From contig NZ_JABAGR010000005.1 in NCBI RefSeq assembly GCF_012844235.1, positions 62,001 through 126,000 of the forward strand: a stretch of DNA of 64,000 bases, written 5' to 3'. Below, in pieces: positions 16,637-25,851 of this stretch (its first letter is position 1; the number at the start of each line of letters is the position of its first letter). A program made the translations under genes and the position numbers. The notes beneath the pieces were generated by a model. That model was not told the DNA's origin, did no database searches, and worked only from the letters and a program-made list of their open reading frames with translations. The stretch is from Parafannyhessea umbonata. GTDB taxonomy: Bacteria > Actinomycetota > Coriobacteriia > Coriobacteriales > Atopobiaceae.

Positions 16637-18118
16637 ATGGCAAACGATAACGCAAAGGTCGACAACCCTAACGGCGTAAGCTTCTTCGGCCTCGTCGGCA
16701 TGGTCGTCTCGTCCTGCATCGGCTCCGGCGTCTTCGCCTTGACCGGACAGCTCGCCAACGTCGCGTCCCCCGGCGCCGCGCTCGTGGCGTGGCTCGTGTG
16801 CGGCCTTGGCTTCCTGTTCCTGGCCCTCGCGCTCGCATACGTCGGCTCCAAGCGCCCTGAGCTCGACGGCGTGTGCGCCTACGCCGAGGAGGGCTTTGGT
16901 CCGTTCCACGGCTTCATAAGCGGCTGGGGATACTGGCTGTCCGCATGGCTTGGCAACGTCGGCTTCGCCACGATGATCGCCCAGGTCCTCGGCTCCAAGT
17001 ACTGCCTCGGCGGCCTTCTGCCCGGCGTGTTCTCCAACCCGCAGACCGGCAACCCCGCCGTCGTCGGCGTCGTGGTCGTCTCCGTGCTCCTCTGGGCCAT
17101 CACCTTCCTGGTCATCAACGGCGTCGAGTCCGCCGCGTTCCTCAACGCGGTCGTCATGGTCGTCAAGTGCGCCGCCATCCTTCTCTTCATCGTCTTCGCC
17201 GTCGTGAGCTTCAACGCCGGCGTCTTCACCGCCGACTTCTGGGGCACCGCGCAGCGCAACGCAGTGATCATGGCCGCTAACAAGACGGGCCTTGGCTCCG
17301 TCGCGCACCAGGTCACCCAGTGCATCCTCGTCATGATGTGGGTCTTCATCGGCATCGAGGGCGCGTCCGTCATGAGCAACCGCGCGAAGAAGAAGTCCGA
17401 GGTCGGCTCTGCCACCATCCTCGGCCTCGTCGTTCTTCTCGTCCTCTACATCGGCGCTTCCGTGATCCCGTATGGCGTGCTTCCCTACAAGGAGCTCGTC
17501 GCCGCCCCGAAGCCTGCCACCATCACTGTGTTCGAGCACATGCTCCCCGGCTTCGGCGGCGCGTTCATCAGCTGGGCGATCATCATCTCCGTCGCGGGCT
17601 CCTGGCTGTCCTTCACCATGCTGCCCGCCGAGGTCTCCTCGATGATGGCAGACCACCACGAGCTGCCCGCGAAGTGGGGCGAGCTGAACAAGAAGAACTC
17701 CCCGCAGTACTCGCTGCTCATCGTCGGCGCCCTGACCGAGATCTTCATCATCGTCGCGACCTTCGCCGCGGACGCCTACACCTTCGCGATCTCGATGTGC
17801 ACCGTCACCATCGTCGTCACGTGGGCATATGCCGCCGCCTACCAGGTGAAGCTCGCAAAGGCCAACAACGACACGGGCCAGATGGTCATCGGCGTGCTCG
17901 CGCTGCTGTTCCAGGTCGTCGGCGTCCTGTTCACGGGCTGGGGCTTCCTGCTGCTTGCCTGCCTGGGCTACATTCCCGGCTTCTTCTTCTACAAGCAGGC
18001 TCGTGACGCCGAGGGCAGCGGCATCGTGAAGAGCGAGGTCGTCCTCGCCGTCGTGATCGCCATTGCCGGCATCATCTCGATTCCCCTCACCGCCGTGGGC
18101 ATCATCCCCGTCTTCTAG
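16637..18118 (+). CDS. arcD: Arginine/ornithine antiporter, APC family
   Basis: A 493-residue integral membrane protein with about 12-13 membrane segments. The APC-superfamily substrate motif GSGVFALTG lies near residue 30, after SSCI. It probably exchanges external arginine for internal ornithine, driving the arginine deiminase pathway. The role is inferred from the neighbouring arcA and arcB genes. The ATG at 16637 follows AGGGAGG at 6 bases. It has its own terminator upstream and a hairpin downstream, so its expression can differ from that of arcAB. Confidence 0.93.
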   Translation: MANDNAKVDNPNGVSFFGLVGMVVSSCIGSGVFALTGQLANVASPGAALVAWLVCGLGFLFLALALAYVGSKRPELDGVCAYAEEGFGPFHGFISGWGYWLSAWLGNVGFATMIAQVLGSKYCLGGLLPGVFSNPQTGNPAVVGVVVVSVLLWAITFLVINGVESAAFLNAVVMVVKCAAILLFIVFAVVSFNAGVFTADFWGTAQRNAVIMAANKTGLGSVAHQVTQCILVMMWVFIGIEGASVMSNRAKKKSEVGSATILGLVVLLVLYIGASVIPYGVLPYKELVAAPKPATITVFEHMLPGFGGAFISWAIIISVAGSWLSFTMLPAEVSSMMADHHELPAKWGELNKKNSPQYSLLIVGALTEIFIIVATFAADAYTFAISMCTVTIVVTWAYAAAYQVKLAKANNDTGQMVIGVLALLFQVVGVLFTGWGFLLLACLGYIPGFFFYKQARDAEGSGIVKSEVVLAVVIAIAGIISIPLTAVGIIPVF

Positions 18119-18140
18119 GCGAAGGGCAATCTAAACCAGC

Positions 18141-18174
18141 GAAGGGCGAGGGGCTGATGTGCTTCTCGCCCTTC
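18141..18174 (+). terminator. Hairpin between arcD and the aminotransferase
   Basis: A 10-bp stem (GAAGGGCGAG 18141-18150 with CTCGCCCTTC 18165-18174) has a 14-base loop. No U-run follows, and the next ribosome site begins six bases later, so it may be an mRNA-processing or attenuating element. It contains one copy of the over-represented 10-mer described in the findings. Confidence 0.5.
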
Positions 18175-18191
18175 TGTGTAAGGAGGAACCT

Positions 18192-19322
18192 ATGAACAAC
18201 CCTATCAAGCTCATCGGCTGCGAGGACTGGCTGAACGTGTACGAGAAGAGCGCGAAGTGGGATATCGCGCAGTCCACCTTCGCCTCGTTCACGATGGACG
18301 AGCTGATGGCCCTCGACGGCGAGGAGGGTGCGACGTTCTATGAGAGCCTCAACCGCGAGGTCATGAACTACGGCTGGATCGAGGGGTCCCCGGAGTTCAA
18401 GGACGAGGTGGCGAAGCTGTATCGCAACCCCGTGAGCCCGAGCAGGATCCTGCAGACGAACGGCTGCACCGGCGCGAACCTGAACGCGATGCACGTGCTC
18501 ATCGAGCCCGGCGACCACGTCGTGGCGGAGTGGCCCACGTACACGCCGCTCTACGAGGTTCCGCGCCAGCTTGGTGCCGAGGTCGACTACTGGGAGCTCG
18601 AGGAGGGACTCGGCTGGAAGCCGGACATCGAGAAGCTGAAGCGCCTCGTCAAGCCCAACACGAAGCTCATCTGCATCAACAACGCGTCCAACCCCGTGGG
18701 CTGCGTGCTGGACAAGGACACGCTCGAGCAGATCGCTGACATCGCGAGGTCCGTCGGCGCGTATGTCCTGTCGGACGAGGTGTACATGCCGATGGACGAC
18801 ACGGAGAACTACTGGTCCATGGCCGACGTGTACGAGAAGGCCATCGTCACGAACTCCGTGAGCAAGACGTACTCCACCCCCGGCGCCCGCATCGGCTGGG
18901 TCGTCGCGGACGAGGACGTCGCCCAGCGCGTGCGCGTCTACAGGGACTACTCCATGATCTGCGCCGGCGTGTTCAATGACATCCTCGCTACGTACGTGCT
19001 GAAGAATCGCCAGACCATCCTCGAGCGCAACCGCAGGATCTGCCACACGAACCACGACATCGTGGCGGAGTGGGTGAAGGGGCAGCCCCGTGCGAAGTGG
19101 AACGACCCGAAGGGCGTGTCCGTCTCGTACCTGCAGCTCGACATTCCCGAGTCGGACGAGGAGTTCTGCAAGAGGATCCTGGGCGAGAGGGGAGTGCTGC
19201 TCGTGCCCGGCACCAGGTTCGAGCTGCCTAACGGCGCAAGGCTCGGCTACTGCTGCCACGAGGACGTCCTGAGGAAGGGGCTTGCCCTTCTCGGCGACGC
19301 GCTTGCGGAGTACGACAAGTAG
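18192..19322 (+). CDS. PLP-dependent aminotransferase, ArcT-like
   Basis: A 376-residue fold-type I aminotransferase. SNPVG (in NNASNPVGCV) binds the cofactor and substrate. SDEVY, then NSVSKTYSTPGARIGW with the PLP lysine Lys225, complete the active site. Its place after arcD parallels arcT, a putative transaminase gene reported in the arginine deiminase operon of Lactobacillus sakei. The substrate could be ornithine, arginine or an amino acid derived from them, but this is not known. AGGAGG precedes the ATG at good spacing. A terminator follows. Confidence 0.85.
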   Translation: MNNPIKLIGCEDWLNVYEKSAKWDIAQSTFASFTMDELMALDGEEGATFYESLNREVMNYGWIEGSPEFKDEVAKLYRNPVSPSRILQTNGCTGANLNAMHVLIEPGDHVVAEWPTYTPLYEVPRQLGAEVDYWELEEGLGWKPDIEKLKRLVKPNTKLICINNASNPVGCVLDKDTLEQIADIARSVGAYVLSDEVYMPMDDTENYWSMADVYEKAIVTNSVSKTYSTPGARIGWVVADEDVAQRVRVYRDYSMICAGVFNDILATYVLKNRQTILERNRRICHTNHDIVAEWVKGQPRAKWNDPKGVSVSYLQLDIPESDEEFCKRILGERGVLLVPGTRFELPNGARLGYCCHEDVLRKGLALLGDALAEYDK

Positions 19323-19351
19323 AGACTTCTGACGAAAACAGTAATATTTTT

Positions 19352-19385
19352 GAAGCGGATATGCATAATACATATCCGCTTCTTC
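19352..19385 (+). terminator. Terminator after the aminotransferase gene
   Basis: A perfect 12-bp stem (GAAGCGGATATG with CATATCCGCTTC) has a 7-base loop and is followed by TTC. It lies 30 bases after the stop codon. Confidence 0.75.
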
Positions 19386-19698
19386 ATATTGAATACAGCG
19401 GGGTGAGAGGAATTTCCCTGTGACCCAAAATGACGTCATGACCTTGAGCTGGCATTTGTCGCGCGTGCAAAACCCATGCATCGGCAAGCGGCTTAGTTTC
19501 GCTGGTGGGCGCATCGAATTCTGTAAATAATGTCCGTGTAACAACTCACCGACTATTGGATAACGCTCACGAACCGCGTGGACGAGATTTGGGGAATGCG
19601 TGTAGGATATATAGCGGAATTGAGCGTTTTGTGTACCGATGGTGTTACACAGGCGCTGTAAAGTTCAAGGGCGCCTTGCGCCGAAAGGAGTTGCGGTC

Positions 19699-21297
19699 AT
19701 GTCTGATACGACAGCGCAGCCGAAGAAGAAGAGGAAGATGCTCACGTCTTTCTCGATCATCTTCATTCTGTTGGCCCTCGTGGCAATCATCTCGATTCTG
19801 CTGAACGGAACCTCGTTCCACTATGAGGACATCCAGGGAACCGTCACCGGCGCCACGCTCGGCAGCTTCACCATGGCGTCCGTCAACGGCTTCAAGGACG
19901 CCGTCGACGTCTGTCTCTTCGTCATGGTCCTCGGTGGCTTCCTCGGCATCGTGAACAAGACCGACGCCCTTGCGACCGGCATCGACGTCCTCGTCGCGAA
20001 GATGAACGGCAACGAGCTGAAGCTCATCCCCATCCTCATGGCGATCTTCGCCTTCGGCGGCACCACGTACGGCATGTGCGAGGAGACCGTCGGCTTCTAC
20101 GCCCTGCTCTCCGCCACCATGATCGCCGCAGGGTATGACTCCCTCAGCGGTGCCATGATCGTGCTGCTCGGCGCCGGCGTCGGCTGCCTCGGCTCCACGG
20201 TGAACCCCTTCGCCACCGGCATCGCGAGCTCCGCGCTCACCGACATGGGCATCAAGGTCAACCAGGCCGTCGTCATCGGCCTCGGCCTCGTCCTCCTCGT
20301 CGTCTCCTACGCGATCTCCGTCTTCTTCGTCCTGCAGTACGCCAAGCGCGTCAAGGCCGACCCCTCCAAGTCCCTCATGAGCCAGGATGAGATCGACGCG
20401 TCCCTCGCCTCCTATGCCAGCGACAACGAGTCCGGCGAGAAGAAGAGCCTCACCGGCAAGCAGAAGGGCGTCCTCTGGGTCTTCGCGGCCGCCTTCATCA
20501 TCATGGTCATCTCCTTCGTGCCCTGGGAGGACCTCGGCGTGAACGCGTTCGTGGCCGGCTCCTCCTCGCACGACGAGACCTCCACGGTCACCGCGGCTGA
20601 CATCGAGCAGCAGTACTCGGACGACGATCTCGGCACCCTTAAGCTCGACAAGAACGTCAAGGGCAAGCTCACGACCACCGTCACCGACAACGCCGGCTGG
20701 TCCGCGTTCCTGACGGGCACCCCGCTCGGCCAGTGGTACTTCGCCGAGTCCACCACCTGGTTCCTGCTCCTCGCCATCATCATCGGCATCATCGGTGGCC
20801 TTTCCGAGCACGAGATCGTCGACACGTTCATGGCGGGCGCCGGCGACATGATGTCGGTCGTCATGATCATCGCGGTCTCCCGTGGCGTCTCCGTCCTCAT
20901 GAAGAGCACGGGCCTCGCGAACCTGGTCCTCGCGAACTCCGCGAACGCCCTCAACGGCACCCCCGCGGTCGTGTTCACCATCGGCTCGTTCCTGCTCCTC
21001 TTCCTGCTGTCCTTCCTCATCCCGTCGACCTCCGGCCTGGCAACGCTGTCCATGCCCATCCTCGGGCCCCTGGCCGCAAGGCTCGGCTTCAACCCCGCGA
21101 TCATGATCATGGTCTTCTCCGCCGCGTGCGGCGTCGTGAACCTGATCACCCCGACCTCCGGCGCGATCATGGGCGGCCTGGCCCTGTCCCGCATCGAGTA
21201 CGGCACCTGGGTCAAGTTCGCGCTCAAGATCGTCATCGCGATCTCGGTCGCCTGCATGGTCATCCTCTCCATCGCGATGGTCGCCATCCCGGCGTAG
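19699..21297 (+). CDS. YfcC-family (DcuC-like) carrier, first paralogue
   Basis: A 532-residue membrane protein of the YfcC/DcuC superfamily with about 11-13 membrane segments. Shared family stretches include GGFLGIVNKTDAL, YGMCEETVGFYAL, GAGVGCLGSTVNPFATG and IPSTSGLATLSMPILGPLA. A soluble insertion near residues 225-260 and an extracytoplasmic-looking segment near 290-340 are also present. YfcC-type proteins occur beside arginine deiminase genes and may carry amino acids or peptides; the substrate is not proven. AAAGGAG precedes ATG 19699. It ends in a strong terminator and is followed by a second paralogue. Confidence 0.9.
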   Translation: MSDTTAQPKKKRKMLTSFSIIFILLALVAIISILLNGTSFHYEDIQGTVTGATLGSFTMASVNGFKDAVDVCLFVMVLGGFLGIVNKTDALATGIDVLVAKMNGNELKLIPILMAIFAFGGTTYGMCEETVGFYALLSATMIAAGYDSLSGAMIVLLGAGVGCLGSTVNPFATGIASSALTDMGIKVNQAVVIGLGLVLLVVSYAISVFFVLQYAKRVKADPSKSLMSQDEIDASLASYASDNESGEKKSLTGKQKGVLWVFAAAFIIMVISFVPWEDLGVNAFVAGSSSHDETSTVTAADIEQQYSDDDLGTLKLDKNVKGKLTTTVTDNAGWSAFLTGTPLGQWYFAESTTWFLLLAIIIGIIGGLSEHEIVDTFMAGAGDMMSVVMIIAVSRGVSVLMKSTGLANLVLANSANALNGTPAVVFTIGSFLLLFLLSFLIPSTSGLATLSMPILGPLAARLGFNPAIMIMVFSAACGVVNLITPTSGAIMGGLALSRIEYGTWVKFALKIVIAISVACMVILSIAMVAIPA

Positions 21298-21319
21298 CCT
21301 GCGCGCAAGAGGCAGAGAA

Positions 21320-21348
21320 GGGCGTCTCCCTCGGGAGGCGCCCTTTTT
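21320..21348 (+). terminator. Terminator after the first YfcC gene
   Basis: A 10-bp stem with one G-T wobble and the loop CTCG is followed by TTTTT. Confidence 0.92.
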
Positions 21349-21457
21349 GGGATGCACGGCTTGGCAGCGGCACGTTTACCGAAGGTTGCCCACGTCTGCA
21401 AACATGTAAGAATTTCATGTTACGAAGATGTTACAGTACATCTGTTATCGAATGGTT

Positions 21458-21480
21458 GGGCCGCATGGGCGGCCCGTTTT
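21458..21480 (+). terminator. Leader hairpin before the second YfcC gene
   Basis: A 7-bp stem (GGGCCGC with GCGGCCC) with a 4-base loop is followed by GTTTT. It ends 18 bases before the ATG at 21499. Upstream, AACATG-CATGTT (21401-21421) and AGATGT-ACATCT (21426-21443) inverted repeats precede it, so this looks like a regulated leader with an attenuator. Confidence 0.55.
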
Positions 21481-21498
21481 CATGAGAGGGTGTACCGT

Positions 21499-23061
21499 AT
21501 GTCAGCTGGGCACAAGCGGAGAATGCTCACATCGTTCTCCATCATGTTCATTCTTTTGTTCGCAATAGCGATACTCAGCCTCGTAATGTCACGCTTTACG
21601 AGCGAGGTGACGGCCGTTCCGTTTGGGAACCTCATGATGTCCCCTGTGAACGGTTTCAAGGACGGCCATGGCGTCGCGCTCTTCGTCTTTGTGCTCGGAG
21701 GCTTCCTGGCAATCGTGAACAAGACTGACGCGCTGTCCGCGGGCATTGGCGCGCTCGTGCGCAAGATGGGCGGAAACGAGCTCAAGCTCATCCCCGTCCT
21801 CATGCTCATCTTCGCGATCTTGGGCAGCACGTACGGCTTCTGCGAGGAGACGGTCGGATTCTACGCGCTACTTTCCGCGACCATGATGGCCGCGGGGTTC
21901 GACGCGCTCACGGGCGCGATGATGGTCCTTCTCGGCGCAGGCGTCGGCTGCCTTGGCTCGACGGTGAACCCGTTCGCGACGGGCATTGCCGCGGACGTGC
22001 TGGCGTCGAGCGGAATCGTCGCGGACCAAGGCGTGGTCATCGGTCTTGGTCTGGTGCTTCTTGTCACGTCCTACCTCGTCTCAGTGTACTTCGTGATGAG
22101 GTATGCGAAAGGCGTGAAGGCAGACCGCTCGCGGACGCTCATGAGCGCGGACGAGGTCGCGGCCTCGGAGGAGGCGTACGGCGACACGACGACCGCCGGC
22201 AACCAGTACGAGCCGCTCTCGCGCAAGCAGAAGGTGGTCCTGTGGCTGTTTGGGCTCTCGTTTCTTGTGATGATCGTGGGGTTCGTGCCCTGGGGCAAGC
22301 TTGGCATAGACGCGTTCTGTGCGGGCTCGAGGTCACACGAGGTGACCGAGACCGTGACGGCGAAGGACATCGAGCGCCAGTACGAGGCGGACAAGCTGGG
22401 ACGCCTTAGCGTCACCCCGAAGGACGCCAAGGGGACGCTCACAAACGAGGTCGTGGACGACGCGGGATGGTCGTCCTTCCTCACGGGCGTTCCGCTGGGC
22501 GAGTGGTACTTCGCGGAGTCGACCACGTGGTTCCTCGTCATGGCGATCGTGATCGGCATCGCCGCGGGCTTCGACGAGCACGAGCTCGTGTTCACGTTTC
22601 TCTCTGGCTGCGGAGAGATGACTGGCGTCGTGATGATCGTGGGCCTCTCGCGCGGGGTCGCCATCCTCATGGGACAGACGGGGCTCTCGCTTTACGTGCT
22701 GCACCACGTGGCGGCTGCGCTCAACGGCACGTCACCCGTCGTGTTTGCCGCGGGAAGCTACGTGCTGTACTTCCTGCTGTCCATCCTCATTCCGGGCACC
22801 TCGAGCATGGCGACGATCTCGATGCCCATCATGGGGCCGCTGACGCAGTCGCTTGGGTTCAACCCGGCCATCATGATCAACGTGTTCGCCGCTGCAAGTG
22901 GCGTTGTTAACTACTTTACGCCCGCGAACGGCGCGATCATGGGCGGACTTGCGCTCTCGCGCGTGGAGTACGGCACGTGGCTCAAGTTCGTGGGCAAGGT
23001 CGTGCTGGTGACGGCCATCGTGAACGTGGCGGTGCTCGCCGTCGCGATGGTGGTGCTGTAG
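21499..23061 (+). CDS. YfcC-family (DcuC-like) carrier, second paralogue
   Basis: A 520-residue paralogue of the preceding carrier with the same blocks: GGFLAIVNKTDAL, YGFCEETVGFYAL, GVGCLGSTVNPFATG, and IPGTSSMATISMPIMGP near the end. The two differ most in the insertion after the sixth segment and in codon choice, with this copy less biased towards preferred codons. It is a secondary transporter in the cytoplasmic membrane. GAGAGGG lies 8 bases before the ATG at 21499. Tandem paralogues with separate leaders suggest different substrates or conditions. Confidence 0.9.
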   Translation: MSAGHKRRMLTSFSIMFILLFAIAILSLVMSRFTSEVTAVPFGNLMMSPVNGFKDGHGVALFVFVLGGFLAIVNKTDALSAGIGALVRKMGGNELKLIPVLMLIFAILGSTYGFCEETVGFYALLSATMMAAGFDALTGAMMVLLGAGVGCLGSTVNPFATGIAADVLASSGIVADQGVVIGLGLVLLVTSYLVSVYFVMRYAKGVKADRSRTLMSADEVAASEEAYGDTTTAGNQYEPLSRKQKVVLWLFGLSFLVMIVGFVPWGKLGIDAFCAGSRSHEVTETVTAKDIERQYEADKLGRLSVTPKDAKGTLTNEVVDDAGWSSFLTGVPLGEWYFAESTTWFLVMAIVIGIAAGFDEHELVFTFLSGCGEMTGVVMIVGLSRGVAILMGQTGLSLYVLHHVAAALNGTSPVVFAAGSYVLYFLLSILIPGTSSMATISMPIMGPLTQSLGFNPAIMINVFAAASGVVNYFTPANGAIMGGLALSRVEYGTWLKFVGKVVLVTAIVNVAVLAVAMVVL

Positions 23062-23116
23062 GCGTACCTGCGCGTGGCATACTGCCGAGCCCCGGAAGGG
23101 GGGCCACACATAAACC

Positions 23117-23164
23117 GGGAGCCCTTCTCGCCCGCGTCTTGCGCGGCGGCCGAGAAGGGCTCCC
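23117..23164. terminator. Long bidirectional hairpin between YfcC and trpS
   Basis: A perfect 14-bp stem (GGGAGCCCTTCTCG with CGAGAAGGGCTCCC) encloses an inner CCGCG/CGCGG stem. It sits between convergent genes and probably ends both transcripts, although T-runs are short. Confidence 0.7.
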
Positions 23165-23234
23165 GTCTTCGTTGGTGCAAGTGGTCGGCAGCGGTGTCTG
23201 CCGTGCCCGTGGCGGCCCTGCGGACCGCGCGGCG

Positions 23235-24287
23235 CTAGTAGACCATGCCCATGGCCTCGCGGACCTCGTCCAGGGTCTGGCGCGCGATGTCGTTGGCCTT
23301 GGCGTTGCCGTCGTGCAGGACGTCCCTCACGTAGTCGAGGTCGTCCTCGTACTGGTGGCGACGCTCGCGGATGGGCTCGAAGTAGTCGTTCACGGCCTGC
23401 GTGACGTACTTCTTGAGCTGACCGGAACCGCCGTTGCCGATCTCCTCCGCGATCTCACGCGGGTCGCGGCCGGTGCAGATGCCCGCGGTGGTGAGCAGCG
23501 CGGACACGCCGGGGCGGTTGTCGGGGTCGAACGTGATGAAGCGCTCGGAGTCGGTCTTGGACTTCTTGATGAGGCGCGCGGTCTCATCCGCCGTCATGGA
23601 GATCGAGATGGCGTTTCCGTAGGACTTGCTCATCTTGCGGCCGTCGAGGCCGGGGATGAGCGGCGTGGAGGTGAGGAGGCCCGTCACGTCCGGGAACACC
23701 TTGCCGTAGCGCTCGTTGAAGCGGCGCGCGATCTTGCTGGTGACCTCTATGTGGGGGAGCTGGTCGCGGCCGACGGGCACGATGTTGCCCTTGCAGAACA
23801 GGATGTCGCACGCCTGGTGCACCGGGTAGGTGAGCAGAAGCCCCGTGAGCGAGTGGCCGGACGCCTCCATCTCGGCCTTCACGGTGGGGTTGCGCTGGAG
23901 CTCTGCCTCGGTCACGAGCGAGAGGAACGGCAGCATGAGCTGGTTCTCGGACGGGACGGCGGAGTGGGTGAAGATCATGGTCTTGGCGGGGTCGATCCCG
24001 CAGGCGAGGTAGTCCATCACCATGTTGTACACGTTGTCGCGGATGTGCTCCGTCGTGTCGCGGTCCGTGATGACCTGGTAGTCCGCGATGATGATGTTCG
24101 TGCGGACGCCGAGGTCCTGCAGGCGTACGCGCTCCTTGATGGTGCCGAAGTAGTGGCCCAGGTGCAGGCGCCCGGTGGGCCTGTCGCCCGTGAGCATGGT
24201 GTACTTCTCGACCTTGCCGGCGGCGATGTCCGACTCGACCTCCCTGCTGCGCTTCAGGGCGGCCTCGTAGCTTCCCTCGTTGGGCAT
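23235..24287 (-). CDS. trpS: Tryptophanyl-tRNA synthetase
   Basis: A 350-residue class I synthetase that charges tRNA-Trp. The HIGH signature is HLGH at residues 42-45 (in GDRPTGRLHLGHYFG) and KMSKS is near 216 (LDGRKMSKSYGN). DQLPHIEVTSKIARRFNERYG is a further TrpRS feature. Length and motif order match the family. The gene stands alone with a hairpin at its 3' side. Its ribosome site (AGGAGAG) precedes ATG 24287. Confidence 0.96.
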   Translation of the reverse strand: MPNEGSYEAALKRSREVESDIAAGKVEKYTMLTGDRPTGRLHLGHYFGTIKERVRLQDLGVRTNIIIADYQVITDRDTTEHIRDNVYNMVMDYLACGIDPAKTMIFTHSAVPSENQLMLPFLSLVTEAELQRNPTVKAEMEASGHSLTGLLLTYPVHQACDILFCKGNIVPVGRDQLPHIEVTSKIARRFNERYGKVFPDVTGLLTSTPLIPGLDGRKMSKSYGNAISISMTADETARLIKKSKTDSERFITFDPDNRPGVSALLTTAGICTGRDPREIAEEIGNGGSGQLKKYVTQAVNDYFEPIRERRHQYEDDLDYVRDVLHDGNAKANDIARQTLDEVREAMGMVY

Positions 24288-24346
24288 GGGTTTCTCTCCT
24301 TGCGTGGTTTGGTGTCAGGTGCCGGCGAAAGGCCAGCCCCTCTATC

Positions 24347-25081
24347 CTACGGCAAAACGGGACGCGTGGGCGGCAGGGAGTTGAGCTCTGCCCTGGCCTC
24401 GCGCCACCAGGGGCAGAAGCCGTCCATGAGCGCATGAAAGCGCTCGTTGTGGCTGGGCTCCAGCAGGTGGCAGAGCTCGTGCGCGACGACGGACTCCACG
24501 CTGGACGCGGGATGGCACGCGAGCTCGAGGTTGAGCGTGACGCGCCCCGTGCGGACGTTGCACGAGCCCCAGCGCGACGTCATGCGGCGGAGGCGGATCC
24601 CGGTGCAGCGGACGCCCATTAGGCGCTCGTAGCGTTCGAGCAGGGGAGGGAGAAGCTCCTCCAGCGTGGAGCGCCACAAGGACTGCAGCGCGAGGTCCAC
24701 GCTTGCGGGGCCGGCGTCCGCGGCGTCCACGTGGGCGACGACCGCGCCGTCTGCGCACGTGGCATGCGGCGCGGAGCCGGAGGGGAGGTCCTTCTCGACC
24801 GAGAGGGCGAGCGTCCTGCCCAGAAGGCGCGTGGTGCCGCCGTCTTGCAGGGAATGGGCGCGCGCGGCCTGGCGGGCGAGCGCCTGCGAGCGCGCGGAGC
24901 GGACCCAATCCTCGCGCGACTCGACGAACGCGCGGATCTGCGCGAGCGGGACGCGGGCGGGCGCGCTCACGGCGACGGAGCCGTCGCGACGAACGCGCAG
25001 GTTGACGCGGCTGACGCGCTTTCTGGTCACGGTGACGTCTATGGTGCCGAGGTGGATGGTCTGTTGCGCGGTCTGGGGCAC
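24347..25081 (-). CDS. YgjP-like (DUF45) zinc metalloprotease
   Basis: A 244-residue protein of the YgjP/SprT-related family. The zinc site is VAHELCHLLEPSHNERFHALMD (key residues HELCH plus a downstream His) near residue 195. RMTSRWGSC is the conserved motif that precedes it. The N-terminal half (VSRVNLRVRRDGSVAVSAPARV) is also typical. Its substrate is unknown. The start is GTG 25081 with GGAG 8 bases upstream. It stands divergent from the cyclo-ligase gene. Confidence 0.88.
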   Translation of the reverse strand: MPQTAQQTIHLGTIDVTVTRKRVSRVNLRVRRDGSVAVSAPARVPLAQIRAFVESREDWVRSARSQALARQAARAHSLQDGGTTRLLGRTLALSVEKDLPSGSAPHATCADGAVVAHVDAADAGPASVDLALQSLWRSTLEELLPPLLERYERLMGVRCTGIRLRRMTSRWGSCNVRTGRVTLNLELACHPASSVESVVAHELCHLLEPSHNERFHALMDGFCPWWREARAELNSLPPTRPVLP

Positions 25082-25190
25082 GGGCGCATCTCCATTGTGG
25101 GACGAAATTGTTGCCGGGCGGGGATGGACGTCCCCGTTGCGGGCCTGTATGGGTTAGACTTTAGACGAATGCGACGTGGAAAGGGAGCCG

Positions 25191-25802
25191 ATGGCCAGTT
25201 CTTGTGGTGAGGATGCGAGCAAGTCTGCGCTCCGCGAGAGCTACCTGGCCGTGCGGAAGGGGCTGAGCCCCAGGTTCAGGATGAGGCTGGACGGAAGCAT
25301 CGCCAGCAACCTGAGGGCGCTTCCGGAGTACCGTCGCGACACGTGGCTTCTGGCGTACGTGCCGTTCGAGGACGAGATTCCCACCCGCAAGATCGTCGAG
25401 CGCGCATGGGCGGACGGCAAGCGCGTGGCGCTGCCGCGCTGCGTTCCCGGTCCGACGTCGCTCCAGTTTGTGGAAGTGTCCACGCTGGACGGCCTGCGCG
25501 CCGGCGCGCGCGGCGTGCTGGAGCCCGCGGCGGACGAGGCCGCCGTTTTGACGAGCGAGGCGCTTGCGGACTCCGTCTGTCTGGTGCCGGGACTGGTTTT
25601 TGACGCGGAGGGCCACCGCATTGGCTACGGCGCCGGCTACTACGACAACTTCCTGGCGGGGTACGCGGGCACGAAGGTGGGCCTTGCGCGCGGCATGCAG
25701 ATTAGCAGCAACCCGCTTCCGCACGACGACCACGACGTGGCCGTGGACGTGATCGTGAGCGACGGCGCAATCTGGCGCTGCCGCAGGGACGAAGGCAGGT
25801 AG
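25191..25802 (+). CDS. 5-formyltetrahydrofolate cyclo-ligase
   Basis: A 203-residue enzyme that converts 5-formyl-THF to 5,10-methenyl-THF with ATP. The ATP-binding signature appears as GYGAGYYDNFL near residue 147, with VPGLVFDAEGHRIGYG before it. PFEDEIPTRKIVERAW in the first third is typical. AGGGAG lies before the ATG at 25191, which is preferred over a GTG 15 bases upstream. It is convergent with the aro operon, 49 bases from its last gene. Confidence 0.93.
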   Translation: MASSCGEDASKSALRESYLAVRKGLSPRFRMRLDGSIASNLRALPEYRRDTWLLAYVPFEDEIPTRKIVERAWADGKRVALPRCVPGPTSLQFVEVSTLDGLRAGARGVLEPAADEAAVLTSEALADSVCLVPGLVFDAEGHRIGYGAGYYDNFLAGYAGTKVGLARGMQISSNPLPHDDHDVAVDVIVSDGAIWRCRRDEGR

Positions 25803-25851
25803 CGCCCGGACCGGGGCGCCTTGTGGCGGGGCTCGGGGCCGGCGGGGGACG

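Noticed and set aside
19630-19651. TGTGTA/TACACA inverted repeat before the first YfcC gene
   Set aside because: Six-base arms with a 10-base spacer are too weak to call an operator without other copies.
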